DNA of 64,000 nucleotides from Zobellia roscoffensis (GCF_015330165.1 NZ_JADDXT010000002.1:1920504-1984503), one strand, 5' to 3'. Counted from the stretch's first letter, positions 8,447 through 16,328 are shown. Numbers and translations: made by a program. Notes: a model not told the origin generated them from the letters alone.

Positions 8447-9010
8447 ATGAGACCACAAAAAGTTTTGGATAAAGAAATCGTAGAAAAATTAGTTTGCGTT
8501 TTTAGGTCCAATGGTTACGATGGAGCTAGTCTTTCAGAACTGGCAGAGAAAACGGGTTTAAAGAAAGCTAGTCTTTACCATCGCTTTCCAGATGGAAAGC
8601 GTGGAATGGCAGTTGCGGTTTTAAATCATTTGGGGGAGTGGGCGGAAGAACATGTGTTTAATGTATTAAATGATGAAAGTATCCTTCCTGCTCAGAGATT
8701 AGTGAACAGTCTGGATAATATCCGGATTTTATATAATGACGGAAAAGACGCTTGTGTGTTAAGGGTATTTTCCTTGGGTTCTGGTTTAGAGTTATTTGAG
8801 GAGCAAGTTAAGAATGGTATGAAACATTGGGTAGAGGCTTTTAATACGTATGGCAAAGCATTAGGTTTGCCAGGTGAAAAGGCACAAAAGTATGCTGTTC
8901 AGACCCTATTGGAAATTCAAGGTAGCCTTGTAGTGACTAAAGGCTTAAACGATTTAAGCATATTTGAACAAACATTGAACGATATTGAATCCAGATATTT
9001 AAAAAAATAA
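8447..9010 (+). CDS. TetR/AcrR family transcriptional repressor
   Basis: 187 residues. The N-terminal helix-turn-helix (about 10-50) reads FRSNGYDGASLSELAEKTGLKKASLYHRFP, the classic TetR DNA-binding pattern. The YHRFPDGKRGMA segment resembles the LmrA/YxaF-like subgroup. The C-terminal ligand-binding half is all-helical. Two cysteines are present (C17 and one near residue 100, DACVLRV), but their role is unknown. The 18-bp palindrome before the gene implies autoregulation, and two further copies precede the downstream hydrolase and the DUF1348 gene at 56 kb. The ligand cannot be told from the sequence. The ATG at 8447 is preferred although it leaves essentially no 5' leader; TTG at 8465 is the only near alternative. 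Confidence 0.9.
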   Translation: MRPQKVLDKEIVEKLVCVFRSNGYDGASLSELAEKTGLKKASLYHRFPDGKRGMAVAVLNHLGEWAEEHVFNVLNDESILPAQRLVNSLDNIRILYNDGKDACVLRVFSLGSGLELFEEQVKNGMKHWVEAFNTYGKALGLPGEKAQKYAVQTLLEIQGSLVVTKGLNDLSIFEQTLNDIESRYLKK

Positions 9011-9028
9011 AAAATTTGAATGTTATTT

Positions 9029-9046
9029 TTACCGAATGTTCGGTAA
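9029..9046 (+). promoter_or_regulatory. TetR operator copy 2 (hydrolase promoter)
   Basis: TTACCGAATGTTCGGTAA is a palindrome with 8 of 9 half-site positions matching and differs from copy 1 by two bases. It lies 23 bases before the ATG at 9070, with a weak -7 box (TAATTTTA, 9060-9067) between. Its position shows that a start at 9016 would place the operator inside the coding sequence. Confidence 0.75.
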
Positions 9047-9069
9047 TAAATAAAATTAATAATTTTACT

Positions 9070-10041
9070 ATGAAAAATTTAATTCTTTACGCTTTGGCTA
9101 TTGCACCATTGTTTGTCTCAGGGGTAACATTGGCCAATCAGAAACTATCAAATCAAAATTTTAATATCGAAGAAAATATGAACACAATTAAATATCGAAC
9201 GCTAGAAGTAAACGGATTAAATATAGCCTACAGAGAGGCTGGAGACCCCAAAAATGAAACCATTGTATTGCTTCATGGTTTTCCTACTTCTTCTCATCAA
9301 TATAGAAAAGTATTAAACGAATTATCAGATGAATTTCATTTAATAGCTCCGGATTATCCAGCATTTGGGAATAGTGATTTTCCAGATTCAAGTAAGTATG
9401 AATACACTTTTGATAACCTAGCAGCGACTATTAATGCCTTTCTGGAAAAAAAGAAAATAACATCTTACGCATTAATGATTCAAGATTACGGAGCTCCTGT
9501 TGGATTTAGAATCGCTACGGCTCATCCAGAAAGAGTTACGGCTATTATCAACCAAAATGGGAATGCCTATGAAGAAGGTTTGGGAGCTGCTTGGAAGGCA
9601 ACGAAAGCCATGTGGGCGAATAGAAATAAGCAAACGGAAGAGGCCATGTTGCATGCTTTTTCTTTGGAAGGCCTAAAGTGGCAATATACGCATGGAACTA
9701 GAGATCCTGAAAATGTAAATCCGGATACTTGGCATTTGGATTATCTAAGAATGTCAAGACCCAATGCTCATGCTGTAAATTTGGATTTGTTTTATGATTA
9801 TCAAAATAACGTGAAATTATATCCAAAATGGCAGCAATATTTAAGAGATAATCAACCTCCGTTACTTATAGTTTGGGGAAAGAACGATGCATTTTTTCCT
9901 GAAAGCGGTGCGGAAGCTTTTAAAAAGGATGTCAAAAATATAGATTATAATATCTATGATACCGGTCATTTTGCTCTGGAGGAGGATGCGGATAAAATTA
10001 TCCCTAAAATAAGAAAATTTATGAGAACAATTAAAAAGTAA
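9070..10041 (+). CDS. Secreted alpha/beta hydrolase, Asp-nucleophile (epoxide hydrolase/haloalkane dehalogenase-like)
   Basis: 323 residues. A signal peptide (MKNLILYALAIAPLF, cleavage near VTLA-NQ) is followed by an alpha/beta hydrolase fold. Motifs: oxyanion-loop HGFP (69-72), nucleophile elbow MIQDYGAPVG with Asp139 in place of Ser, acid Asp273 in WGKNDAFFP, and His300 in DTGHFALEED. An Asp nucleophile is typical of epoxide hydrolases and haloalkane dehalogenases, so the substrate is probably an electrophilic small molecule; which one is unknown. An upstream in-frame start at 9016 was rejected because it would add 18 residues encoded by the operator and promoter and would bury the signal peptide. 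Expression should be controlled by the adjacent TetR. A strong hairpin terminator follows. Confidence 0.88.
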   Translation: MKNLILYALAIAPLFVSGVTLANQKLSNQNFNIEENMNTIKYRTLEVNGLNIAYREAGDPKNETIVLLHGFPTSSHQYRKVLNELSDEFHLIAPDYPAFGNSDFPDSSKYEYTFDNLAATINAFLEKKKITSYALMIQDYGAPVGFRIATAHPERVTAIINQNGNAYEEGLGAAWKATKAMWANRNKQTEEAMLHAFSLEGLKWQYTHGTRDPENVNPDTWHLDYLRMSRPNAHAVNLDLFYDYQNNVKLYPKWQQYLRDNQPPLLIVWGKNDAFFPESGAEAFKKDVKNIDYNIYDTGHFALEEDADKIIPKIRKFMRTIKK

Positions 10042-10054
10042 AAGTAGCCCTAAG

Positions 10055-10094
10055 CAACGACAAAAAGCCCCTTCTCTGGGGCTTTTTGTCGTTG
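10055..10094. terminator. Strong intrinsic terminator after the hydrolase
   Basis: A perfect 17-bp stem CAACGACAAAAAGCCCC with a 6-base loop (TTCTCT). The stem itself contains the A-run and T-run, so it can work in both directions. Confidence 0.88.
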
Positions 10095-10165
10095 TATAAC
10101 CATAGGATAAATATATCTAAAATTCCACTTGATTGTAAAATGCAACTTTTACTACCTTAGCAATT

Positions 10166-10945
10166 ATGAATGCAATTGAAATTCGTACCGTAGATGTCGT
10201 TCAGTATATCAAACCTTTGCGAGAGGGAGGTTCGCTCCCAGGTCTTGTAAAGGCAGATGATGAGTTTTTATATGTTATAAAGTTTAGAGGCGCTGGGCAG
10301 GGTAAAAAAGCTTTGATTGCTGAGCTAATAGGGGCAGAGCTTGCACGTGCTATGGGGCTTAAGGTGCCGGAAATTGTTTTCATGAATTTGGATGATAGCT
10401 TTAGTAAAACAGAACCCGATGAAGAAATTCAAGATTTACTAAAATTCAGTGTCGGTTTAAATTTAGGGCTACATTTCCTGTCAGGTTCTATTGTTTATGA
10501 CCCATTGGTTTCTGTTGCAGACCCATTAACGGCTTCAAAAGTGGTTCTTTTAGATAGTATGATCAGTAATATAGACCGTACGGCAAAGAACACCAACCTA
10601 CTGAATTGGCATAAAGAACTATGGTTGATTGATCACGGTTCTAGTTTTTATTTTCATCATAATTGGGAAACTTGGCGAACCCATTTGGATAGAACTTTTC
10701 CGGCCATAAAAGATCATGTGCTTTTAGAGCGTGCCAGTAAATTGATATTGGCAGCAGATGAAATTAAAGAACGAATAGATGAAACTGTTATTGAAAAAAT
10801 TATCTCTAAAATTCCCGAGGATTGGTTATTGAGTGAATCTGATCCATTAACACCGTTAGAGAAACGAACTGCCTATATGGAATTTTTGAATACAAGGTTG
10901 ACAAAATTGGAAGTGTTGGTTAAAGAAGCGACAGATGCAAGATAG
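10166..10945 (+). CDS. HipA-like (HipA_2) kinase-fold protein
   Basis: 259 residues, lacking the HipA N-terminal domain. A nucleotide-binding N-lobe (about 25-75: GSLPGLVKADDEFLYVIKFRG then GKKALIAELIGAELARAMGL) is followed by a catalytic loop SNIDRTAKNTNLL (about 130-142, equivalent to the N-x-D-R/H-x-x-N loop of HipA kinases) and a metal-binding LIDHGSSFYFHH (about 150-162, DFG equivalent). The fold and key residues point to an active Ser/Thr or small-molecule kinase. It overlaps the following DUF3037 gene by 11 bases, and to my knowledge the two families recur as a pair. Whether it is a toxin, a defence component or a metabolic kinase is not known. Confidence 0.8.
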   Translation: MNAIEIRTVDVVQYIKPLREGGSLPGLVKADDEFLYVIKFRGAGQGKKALIAELIGAELARAMGLKVPEIVFMNLDDSFSKTEPDEEIQDLLKFSVGLNLGLHFLSGSIVYDPLVSVADPLTASKVVLLDSMISNIDRTAKNTNLLNWHKELWLIDHGSSFYFHHNWETWRTHLDRTFPAIKDHVLLERASKLILAADEIKERIDETVIEKIISKIPEDWLLSESDPLTPLEKRTAYMEFLNTRLTKLEVLVKEATDAR

Positions 10946-11318
10946 AGTCACATATGAATTTGCCATCATAAGAGTGGTGCCAAAAGTTGAACGCGGAGAG
11001 TTTATAAACGTGGGAGCCATTGTATTTTCCAAAAGAAAGAAGTTCTTACGGATGAAATTCGCTATAAACCCAAATCGCTTAAAAGTATTTGCTTGCAATC
11101 TAGCTTTAGAGGATTTAGAGGCTTATTTAAAAGCATGGGAGTTGGTTTGTGAAGGAGAACCAAAAGGTGGAGTAATTGGAGAGCTAGACCTGCCATCAAG
11201 ATTCCGCTGGCTTACCGCTTCTAGGAGTACAATCATACAAAGTTCACAGCCGCATCCAGGTTTGTGTACAGATCCCGAGAAAGAATTGGAAACACTTTTT
11301 AACTTGTATGTTCTTTAA
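10935..11318 (+). CDS. DUF3037 domain protein
   Basis: 127 residues matching the DUF3037 pattern: YEFAIIRVVPKVERGEFINVGAIVF at the N-terminus, FAINPNRLKVF in the middle and SRSTIIQSSQPHPGLCTDPEKELETLF near the end. No catalytic motif is assigned to the family. The gene starts inside the last codons of the HipA-like kinase gene (11-base overlap), indicating translational coupling and probably a shared function, for example as a regulatory or antidote partner of the kinase; that is inference. Confidence 0.82.
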   Translation: MQDRVTYEFAIIRVVPKVERGEFINVGAIVFSKRKKFLRMKFAINPNRLKVFACNLALEDLEAYLKAWELVCEGEPKGGVIGELDLPSRFRWLTASRSTIIQSSQPHPGLCTDPEKELETLFNLYVL

Positions 11319-11609
11319 TTCATGAGATGTTACTTTATATAAATTTCATTTTTCTTAATAATAATCAGATCAATTATAATATTCTCTTTTAAGGCCTCAT
11401 GTTAGCTCTGAAATTCCGAATTTTTTAAATTCAATTCAGATCGATTCTTACAAGTTGTTAAAAAAAATATTAAATTTAAAGGCTGCTATGCATTGAATAG
11501 CAGATTTCTACTCCCCCATAGAAATACACGAGATAGGCATAGAACTATACTTCGTGATATTGAATAACGGCCAGTCCCTACTTTAAATTTAACAACCGTA
11601 AACCGTAAA
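11319..11609 (+). other. AT-rich intergenic region before the PAS kinase
   Basis: No gene was recognised in these 291 bases. The 3' half holds three consecutive hairpins (11483-11556), listed separately. A weak -7 box (TAAATTTA, 11471-11478) lies just before the first hairpin, so the hairpins could form the very 5' end of the kinase mRNA. Confidence 0.5.
11483..11556 (+). ncRNA. Three tandem hairpins: candidate structured leader or small RNA
   Basis: Hairpin 1: CTGCTAT (11483-11489) pairs with ATAGCAG (11497-11503), 7-nt loop. Hairpin 2 follows with no gap: ATTTCTA (11504-11510) pairs with TAGAAAT (11519-11525) around a C-rich loop CTCCCCCA. Hairpin 3: CACGA (11527-11531) pairs with TCGTG (11552-11556), with an inner ATAG/CTAT pairing. 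No known riboswitch was recognised. The element ends 53 bases before the ATG of the PAS histidine kinase. Confidence 0.4.
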
Positions 11610-12740
11610 ATGAGCCAACCACTTAATGTAAATAGTGATTTTAACAAAGACAAAGTTTATATTCAAACTGTTTTAGATCACATGGGTGATTCAGTATTTG
11701 TGAAAGATGCCCAAAGCAGATTAATAATGGTGAATAACCCTTTCTGTACAATGATGGGACTTCCTCGTGAAGAGATTATAGGTAAGTCTCTTATAGAGGA
11801 AGTCAAGCCTGAAGAACGAGAGGTTTTTCTTAATATAGATAAACAAGTTTTAGCAGATGGTATTGAAAGTGTTACAGAGGAGAAAATGACACTAAGAGAA
11901 GGTGAAACACAAATTATTTCTACTAGAAAGTCACGATTTATTGACGAAAATGGCAGTAAATTCCTCGTATGTGTAGTCCGTAATATAAGCGATAAGAAAA
12001 AAGGAGAGGAAAATTTACGTAAAAAAGAAGCCCAGTTAAAAGATGTAGGAGCTACAAAAGACAAGCTATTTTCAATTATAGCACATGATTTAAGAAGTCC
12101 GTTTAATAATATTAGTTTGTTAACAGACTTGTTAAGTGATTCAATACAAAAAAATGATGTTGCGCAATCTAATGAGTATTTAGAGCTAATTGATAGGACT
12201 ACTAAAAATAGCCTTAACCTACTAGACAATCTTTTGAATTGGGCAAAGTCTCAAACGGGACAACTAGAACTCGTATCGGAAAGTGTTTGTATAAATCAAA
12301 TAATAAACGAAACTCTAGAGCTGTGCAAAACCATAGCAGAAACTAAAAATATAACACTTAATTCTTCTAAAGTTCAAGTTGTTGAGGTGTATTCTGATGA
12401 TAAGATAATAAGGACAATAGTACGTAACCTTGTCTCAAATGCTATTAAATTTACCAAACCAGGTGGGAATATTAGTTTGTCAACTGAGTTGAGAGACATT
12501 TATGTAGAAGTAACTGTCTCTGATGATGGCGTGGGTATGAGTCCAGATACTTCTCAAAAATTATTCGGTATTAATACAAATATGGCCTGTGTAGGTACAG
12601 CAGATGAAAAAGGTTCTGGTTTTGGTTTGGTTCTCTGTAAAGAGTTTGTTGAAAAACTGGGAGGGAAAATTTGGGCAGAAAGCACATTAGGTGAAGGCAG
12701 CGATTTTAAATTTACAATCCCTTTAAATATTCCTAAGTAG
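11610..12740 (+). CDS. Soluble PAS-domain sensor histidine kinase
   Basis: 376 residues with no membrane segment, so a cytoplasmic sensor. A PAS/PAC domain (about 20-135: DHMGDSVFVKDAQSRLIMVNNPFC, then FLVCVVRNISDKK) is followed by a HisKA domain with phospho-acceptor His in LFSIIAHDLRSPFNNI (about residue 157) and an HATPase_c domain with N-box NLVSNAIKFT, G1 DDGVGM and G2 GSGFGL. All catalytic boxes are intact. No cognate response regulator is adjacent: the next gene is a Crp-type regulator, so it is an orphan kinase. The upstream leader contains three hairpins that may control it. Confidence 0.9.
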   Translation: MSQPLNVNSDFNKDKVYIQTVLDHMGDSVFVKDAQSRLIMVNNPFCTMMGLPREEIIGKSLIEEVKPEEREVFLNIDKQVLADGIESVTEEKMTLREGETQIISTRKSRFIDENGSKFLVCVVRNISDKKKGEENLRKKEAQLKDVGATKDKLFSIIAHDLRSPFNNISLLTDLLSDSIQKNDVAQSNEYLELIDRTTKNSLNLLDNLLNWAKSQTGQLELVSESVCINQIINETLELCKTIAETKNITLNSSKVQVVEVYSDDKIIRTIVRNLVSNAIKFTKPGGNISLSTELRDIYVEVTVSDDGVGMSPDTSQKLFGINTNMACVGTADEKGSGFGLVLCKEFVEKLGGKIWAESTLGEGSDFKFTIPLNIPK

Positions 12741-12834
12741 CTCTATTTTTCGGATTAGTATAGGGGTTGAATAAGAAAAGGTTATAATCTGTTCTCTTTT
12801 GTTTAATTTTAAAGATTAGAATTGAATAGGAAGG

Positions 12835-13428
12835 ATGAACAATACTACACTCAGGACCTTTTTAACAACGAATCTAAATGTTGGTGAAGGTGATATTCCG
12901 GCAATATTAGATAAGTGCGTAGCCAAAACAATTAAAAAAGATACATTCTTATTGCGAAAAAATGAACGTTGTGAGTACACTTTTTTTGTGGAGAAAGGTT
13001 TGCTTAGACAATATTCCATAGACGAGAAAGGTAAAGAGCATGTTATTGCTTTTGCGCCTGAAAATTGGTTCGTAACCGATCGTGAAAGTAGTTATTTCAA
13101 TGCACCTTCGGCATATTATATTCAGGCTCTTGAAGATAGTCAAGTGGTATTGCTAGATGAGAGATTTATTCAACAACTATCGGCAAAAATGCCTTCGTTT
13201 ACTGACTTCAACAATAAACTGCTCCACAATCATATTAGGCATTTACAGAAAAGGGTAAACTCACTTCTGAGTGCTTCTGCAGAGGAAAGATATTTGCAGT
13301 TTGTAAAAATGTACCCAGATATTATGTTGCGTGTTCCACAGACAATGGTGGCATCCTACTTGGGTGTTACTCCAGAAAGTTTAAGCAGAGTAAGAAAGGG
13401 TCTTGCCCAGAAAAACTACAAAAAATAG
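12835..13428 (+). CDS. Crp/Fnr family transcriptional regulator
   Basis: 197 residues. The N-terminal cyclic nucleotide-binding-like domain (about 25-120) has FLLRKNERCEYTFFVEKGLLRQYSIDEKGKEH; the canonical cAMP-binding Arg/Glu set is not evident. The C-terminal winged helix includes VASYLGVTPESLSRVRKG. It belongs to the widespread short Crp-like regulators of Bacteroidota. A Shine-Dalgarno-like AGGAAGG precedes the start, which is unusual in this group. The pirin gene lies 68 bases downstream, and a TACATCAATGTA inverted repeat before pirin is a plausible target site. Confidence 0.88.
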   Translation: MNNTTLRTFLTTNLNVGEGDIPAILDKCVAKTIKKDTFLLRKNERCEYTFFVEKGLLRQYSIDEKGKEHVIAFAPENWFVTDRESSYFNAPSAYYIQALEDSQVVLLDERFIQQLSAKMPSFTDFNNKLLHNHIRHLQKRVNSLLSASAEERYLQFVKMYPDIMLRVPQTMVASYLGVTPESLSRVRKGLAQKNYKK

Positions 13429-13438
13429 CTTCTTACCA

Positions 13439-13450
13439 TACATCAATGTA
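13439..13450 (+). promoter_or_regulatory. Inverted repeat at the pirin promoter, candidate Crp-type site
   Basis: TACATCAATGTA consists of 5-bp arms (TACAT/ATGTA) around two bases. It ends 18 bases before the pirin -7 box (TAAATTTG, 13469-13476), where a -33 element should be. No TTG is seen there, so activator-dependent transcription by the adjacent Crp-like protein is possible. Confidence 0.4.
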
Positions 13451-13468
13451 CAGGTTTGTTTATCACAA

Positions 13469-13476
13469 TAAATTTG
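13469..13476 (+). promoter_or_regulatory. -7 promoter element for pirin
   Basis: TAAATTTG, an exact TAnnTTTG match, 20 bases before the ATG at 13497. Confidence 0.5.
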
Positions 13477-13496
13477 CGGTATAAAATGGTAATGAT

Positions 13497-14375
13497 ATGA
13501 AAACAAGAACAGTAGAGTTAGTGGTAAAACCAAGAGACCCACATTTTGTTGGAGATGGTTTTAGAGTGCATAATTTCATTCCAAGCGGTTTTCGATTGGA
13601 TATGGAACGAATGAATCCCTTTATCATGATGGATTACAATTCCAAGTTTCATTTTTCTGCAACAGATAATCCAAGAGGTGTAGATGTGCACCCACATAGA
13701 GGTTTTGAAACCGTTACAATAGCCTACAAGGGTAAAGTGGCTCACCATGACAGTAGTGGAGGTGGAGGTGTAATAAGTGAAGGTGATGTGCAGTGGATGA
13801 CTGCTGCAAGTGGTGTTTTACACAAAGAATACCATGAAGAAGAGTGGGCTAAAAAAGGAGGTGACTTTCAAATGGTTCAGCTTTGGGTGAATTTGCCTAA
13901 AAAAGATAAAATGAGTATGCCCAAGTATCAAGCTATAAAAAAAGAAGATTTAGGGAAGTTCTCATTAACTGATGGCAGCGGAGAAGTTGAAGTTATAGCA
14001 GGAGAGTATAAAGGGTTAAAAGGAGTCGCGTCTACTTTTACTCCTATTCATATGCTAAATGCCAGATTGAAAAAAGATGACCAAGCAGATTTTTCGTTTC
14101 CGGAAAATTACAACACCGTTCTTTTGGTTGTTGAAGGTAGTATTACGGTAAATGGTAATGACCACGCACCCACTGATCATTTGGTGTTGATGGCCAATGA
14201 CGGGGAGAGTTTTACAATTGAAGCTACTGAAGATGCATTGGTTTTGGCTTTAAGTGGTGAGCCGCTAAATGAGCCTATTGCTGCCCATGGTCCGTTTGTC
14301 ATGAATACCAAAGAAGAGCTAATGCAGGCTTTTCATGATTTTAATAATGGTAAATTCGGATATCTTGAAAACTAG
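13497..14375 (+). CDS. Pirin family protein
   Basis: 292 residues, a two-cupin protein of normal pirin length. The metal-binding N-terminal cupin is seen in GVDVHPHRGFETVTIAYKG, VAHHDSSGGGGVISEGDVQWM and GVLHKEYHEEE, giving the usual three-His/one-Glu iron site. The C-terminal pirin_C domain includes FPENYNTVLLVVEGS and the ending FVMNTKEELMQAFHDFNNGKFG. Some pirins have quercetinase activity, others are redox-linked regulators; the substrate here is unknown. It lies just after the Crp-type regulator gene on the same strand with its own promoter elements, and a terminator follows. Confidence 0.93.
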   Translation: MKTRTVELVVKPRDPHFVGDGFRVHNFIPSGFRLDMERMNPFIMMDYNSKFHFSATDNPRGVDVHPHRGFETVTIAYKGKVAHHDSSGGGGVISEGDVQWMTAASGVLHKEYHEEEWAKKGGDFQMVQLWVNLPKKDKMSMPKYQAIKKEDLGKFSLTDGSGEVEVIAGEYKGLKGVASTFTPIHMLNARLKKDDQADFSFPENYNTVLLVVEGSITVNGNDHAPTDHLVLMANDGESFTIEATEDALVLALSGEPLNEPIAAHGPFVMNTKEELMQAFHDFNNGKFGYLEN

Positions 14376-14393
14376 TTTTATTTGAACCTTTAG

Positions 14394-14438
14394 AGCATCA
14401 AAGTGAAAAATATTTTTTCATTTGATGCTTTTTATTTT
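14394..14438 (+). terminator. Intrinsic terminator after pirin
   Basis: AGCATCAAA (14394-14402) pairs with TTTGATGCT (14421-14429), the inner A-run and T-run extend the stem, and TTTTATTTT follows. Confidence 0.8.
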
Positions 14439-14505
14439 ATCTCAATTACGGGTTGTTCAAGAATATAAAGTGATGTAGATTTAGGGCTAATACAGTATAG
14501 CTACA

Positions 14506-14907
14506 ATGGCAGGAGAAAAGAACTTAGCGGAAATGGTAAAGGGTATGACCCCAAAGTTGAACGAAGGTGAATATGTATTTGTAACCTTAACGGATGCAAG
14601 TCAGATCTCAAGAGCAGATACCCTTTGTGAGTTTAAAGAACAAGAGGGTATAACAGTGATTATCACAAAACAAAAAGCCGATACGCTACGACTTTCTTAT
14701 GAATATGTAGCTTCTTGGATTACTTTATCTATTCACTCGTCGTTGGAAGGAGTGGGGCTTACTGCTTTGTTTTCCTCAGAATTAGCAAAACATAATATAA
14801 GTTGCAATGTCGTTGCTGCTTATTATCATGACCATATTTTTGTAGATTATAAAGATGCGGAAAAGGCGGTTCATGTACTTAAAATGCTTTCGGAAAACTA
14901 TTCGTAA
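14506..14907 (+). CDS. ACT domain-containing protein
   Basis: 133 residues. The N-terminal part (GEKNLAEMVKGMTPKLNEGEYVFVTL) and the C-terminal ACT fold (SWITLSIHSSLEGVGLTALFSSELAKHNISCNVVAAYYHDHIFVDYKDAEKAVHVLKML) match the small stand-alone double-ACT proteins often annotated as ACT_7/DUF-type. Such proteins are thought to bind amino acids or similar small ligands, but the ligand is not known. It sits alone between pirin and the gluconate-type permease. Confidence 0.82.
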   Translation: MAGEKNLAEMVKGMTPKLNEGEYVFVTLTDASQISRADTLCEFKEQEGITVIITKQKADTLRLSYEYVASWITLSIHSSLEGVGLTALFSSELAKHNISCNVVAAYYHDHIFVDYKDAEKAVHVLKMLSENYS

Positions 14908-15011
14908 AATATAGAAGTCATTAATTTAAAAAGAAGGTCTTAAGTCTGCTTTTTCAAGTTTCATTTGTTATCTATTTTATTATCTTAGAGGGCTTAATAC
15001 CAACCTAGCCC

Positions 15012-16328
15012 ATGCCACTTGCTATTGTAATTGCCGGAATTTTCATTCTTTTCATTTTAATTGCCCGTTTTAAACTCAATGCTTTTATTGCTTTTATCAT
15101 CGTTTCCCTATTAGTAGGCGTTGCCGAAGGAATGGATTTTGAAACGGTTACCAAGTCCATTCAATCGGGTATTGGTAATACTTTAGGGTATCTGATCTTA
15201 ATTCTTGGTCTTGGCGCCATGTTAGGTAAGTTGGTTGCAGATAGTGGTGCCGCACAACGTATCACCACACAAATGGTAGACAAATTCGGAAAAAAACATA
15301 TCCAGTGGGCTGTTGTGTTAACGGGTTTCATTGTGGGTATACCCATGTTTTATACGGTGGGTTTTGTAATATTAATTCCACTTGTTTTTACAGTTGCAGC
15401 AGCTACTAGGCTTCCCTTAATTTATGTGGGATTGCCTATGTTGGCTTCACTTTCGGTTACTCATGGGTATCTTCCGCCGCACCCGGCACCTACAGGTATT
15501 GCAGTTATTTTTAATGCAGATATTGGAAAGACGCTACTGTACGGTATTATGGTGGCTATCCCGGCTATTATAGTGGCAGGACCTCTTTTATCCCGCTCAA
15601 TAAAAAATGTAGAAGCGACTCCATTAAAAGAATTTTTGAATCCAAAAATATTAACTGATGATGAGATGCCAAGTACGGCTATCAGTATTGTTACGGCTTT
15701 ACTTCCTGTAATTCTTATAGCTTTTGCATCGGTAATAGCACTAATACTTCCAGAAGAAAATACAATTAGAAAGGCAACAGATATTTTAGGGAACCCTATA
15801 ATGGCTATGCTTATATCGGTTTTGGTAGCTATTTATACCTTGGGATTAGCAAGGGGAAAGAAAATGAAAGATGTTATGGATTCTGTTGCAAGTGCTGTTT
15901 CGGGCATTACTATGGTGCTTTTGATTATAGCTGGAGCAGGAGCCTTAAAACAAGTGCTGATAGATAGCGGTGTAAGTGATTATATTGGTGAAATGCTGAA
16001 GGGTTCAACCGTTTCGCCTTTGATTCTGGCATGGCTTATTGCCACAGTTATTCGGGTTTGCGTGGGGTCTGCAACAGTTGCTGGTCTAACGGCTGCAGGT
16101 ATAGTGTTGCCCTTAATTGCCAATACAGATGTTAGTCCAGAGTTGATGGTTTTGGCTATTGGTTCGGGTAGTTTAATGCTTTCGCACGTTAATGATAGCG
16201 GGTTTTGGCTTTATAAAGAGTATTTTAATCTTTCCGTAAAGGATACTTTAAAAACATGGACGGTGATGGAAACTACTGTGGGTGTTATGGGGCTTATTGG
16301 GGTTCTTATTCTTGATATTTTTATATAA
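15012..16328 (+). CDS. GntP-family gluconate-type permease
   Basis: 438 residues with about 12 hydrophobic segments over the full length, an inner-membrane proton symporter of the GntP family. Family features seen: PLAIVIAGIFILFILIARF at the start, GLGAMLGKLVADSGAA, VTHGYLPPHPAPTGIAV (the conserved PPHPxP region), VRVCVGSATVAGLTAAGI and SHVNDSGFWLYKEYF near the end. The family carries gluconate or related sugar acids; the exact substrate is unknown. A secreted SGNH esterase gene begins 14 bases downstream, suggesting an operon in which an esterase releases the transported acid. Confidence 0.9.
   Translation: MPLAIVIAGIFILFILIARFKLNAFIAFIIVSLLVGVAEGMDFETVTKSIQSGIGNTLGYLILILGLGAMLGKLVADSGAAQRITTQMVDKFGKKHIQWAVVLTGFIVGIPMFYTVGFVILIPLVFTVAAATRLPLIYVGLPMLASLSVTHGYLPPHPAPTGIAVIFNADIGKTLLYGIMVAIPAIIVAGPLLSRSIKNVEATPLKEFLNPKILTDDEMPSTAISIVTALLPVILIAFASVIALILPEENTIRKATDILGNPIMAMLISVLVAIYTLGLARGKKMKDVMDSVASAVSGITMVLLIIAGAGALKQVLIDSGVSDYIGEMLKGSTVSPLILAWLIATVIRVCVGSATVAGLTAAGIVLPLIANTDVSPELMVLAIGSGSLMLSHVNDSGFWLYKEYFNLSVKDTLKTWTVMETTVGVMGLIGVLILDIFI

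Noticed and set aside
9016..9069. Upstream start codon for the hydrolase
   Set aside because: It would translate the TetR operator and the promoter and would precede a clear signal peptide.
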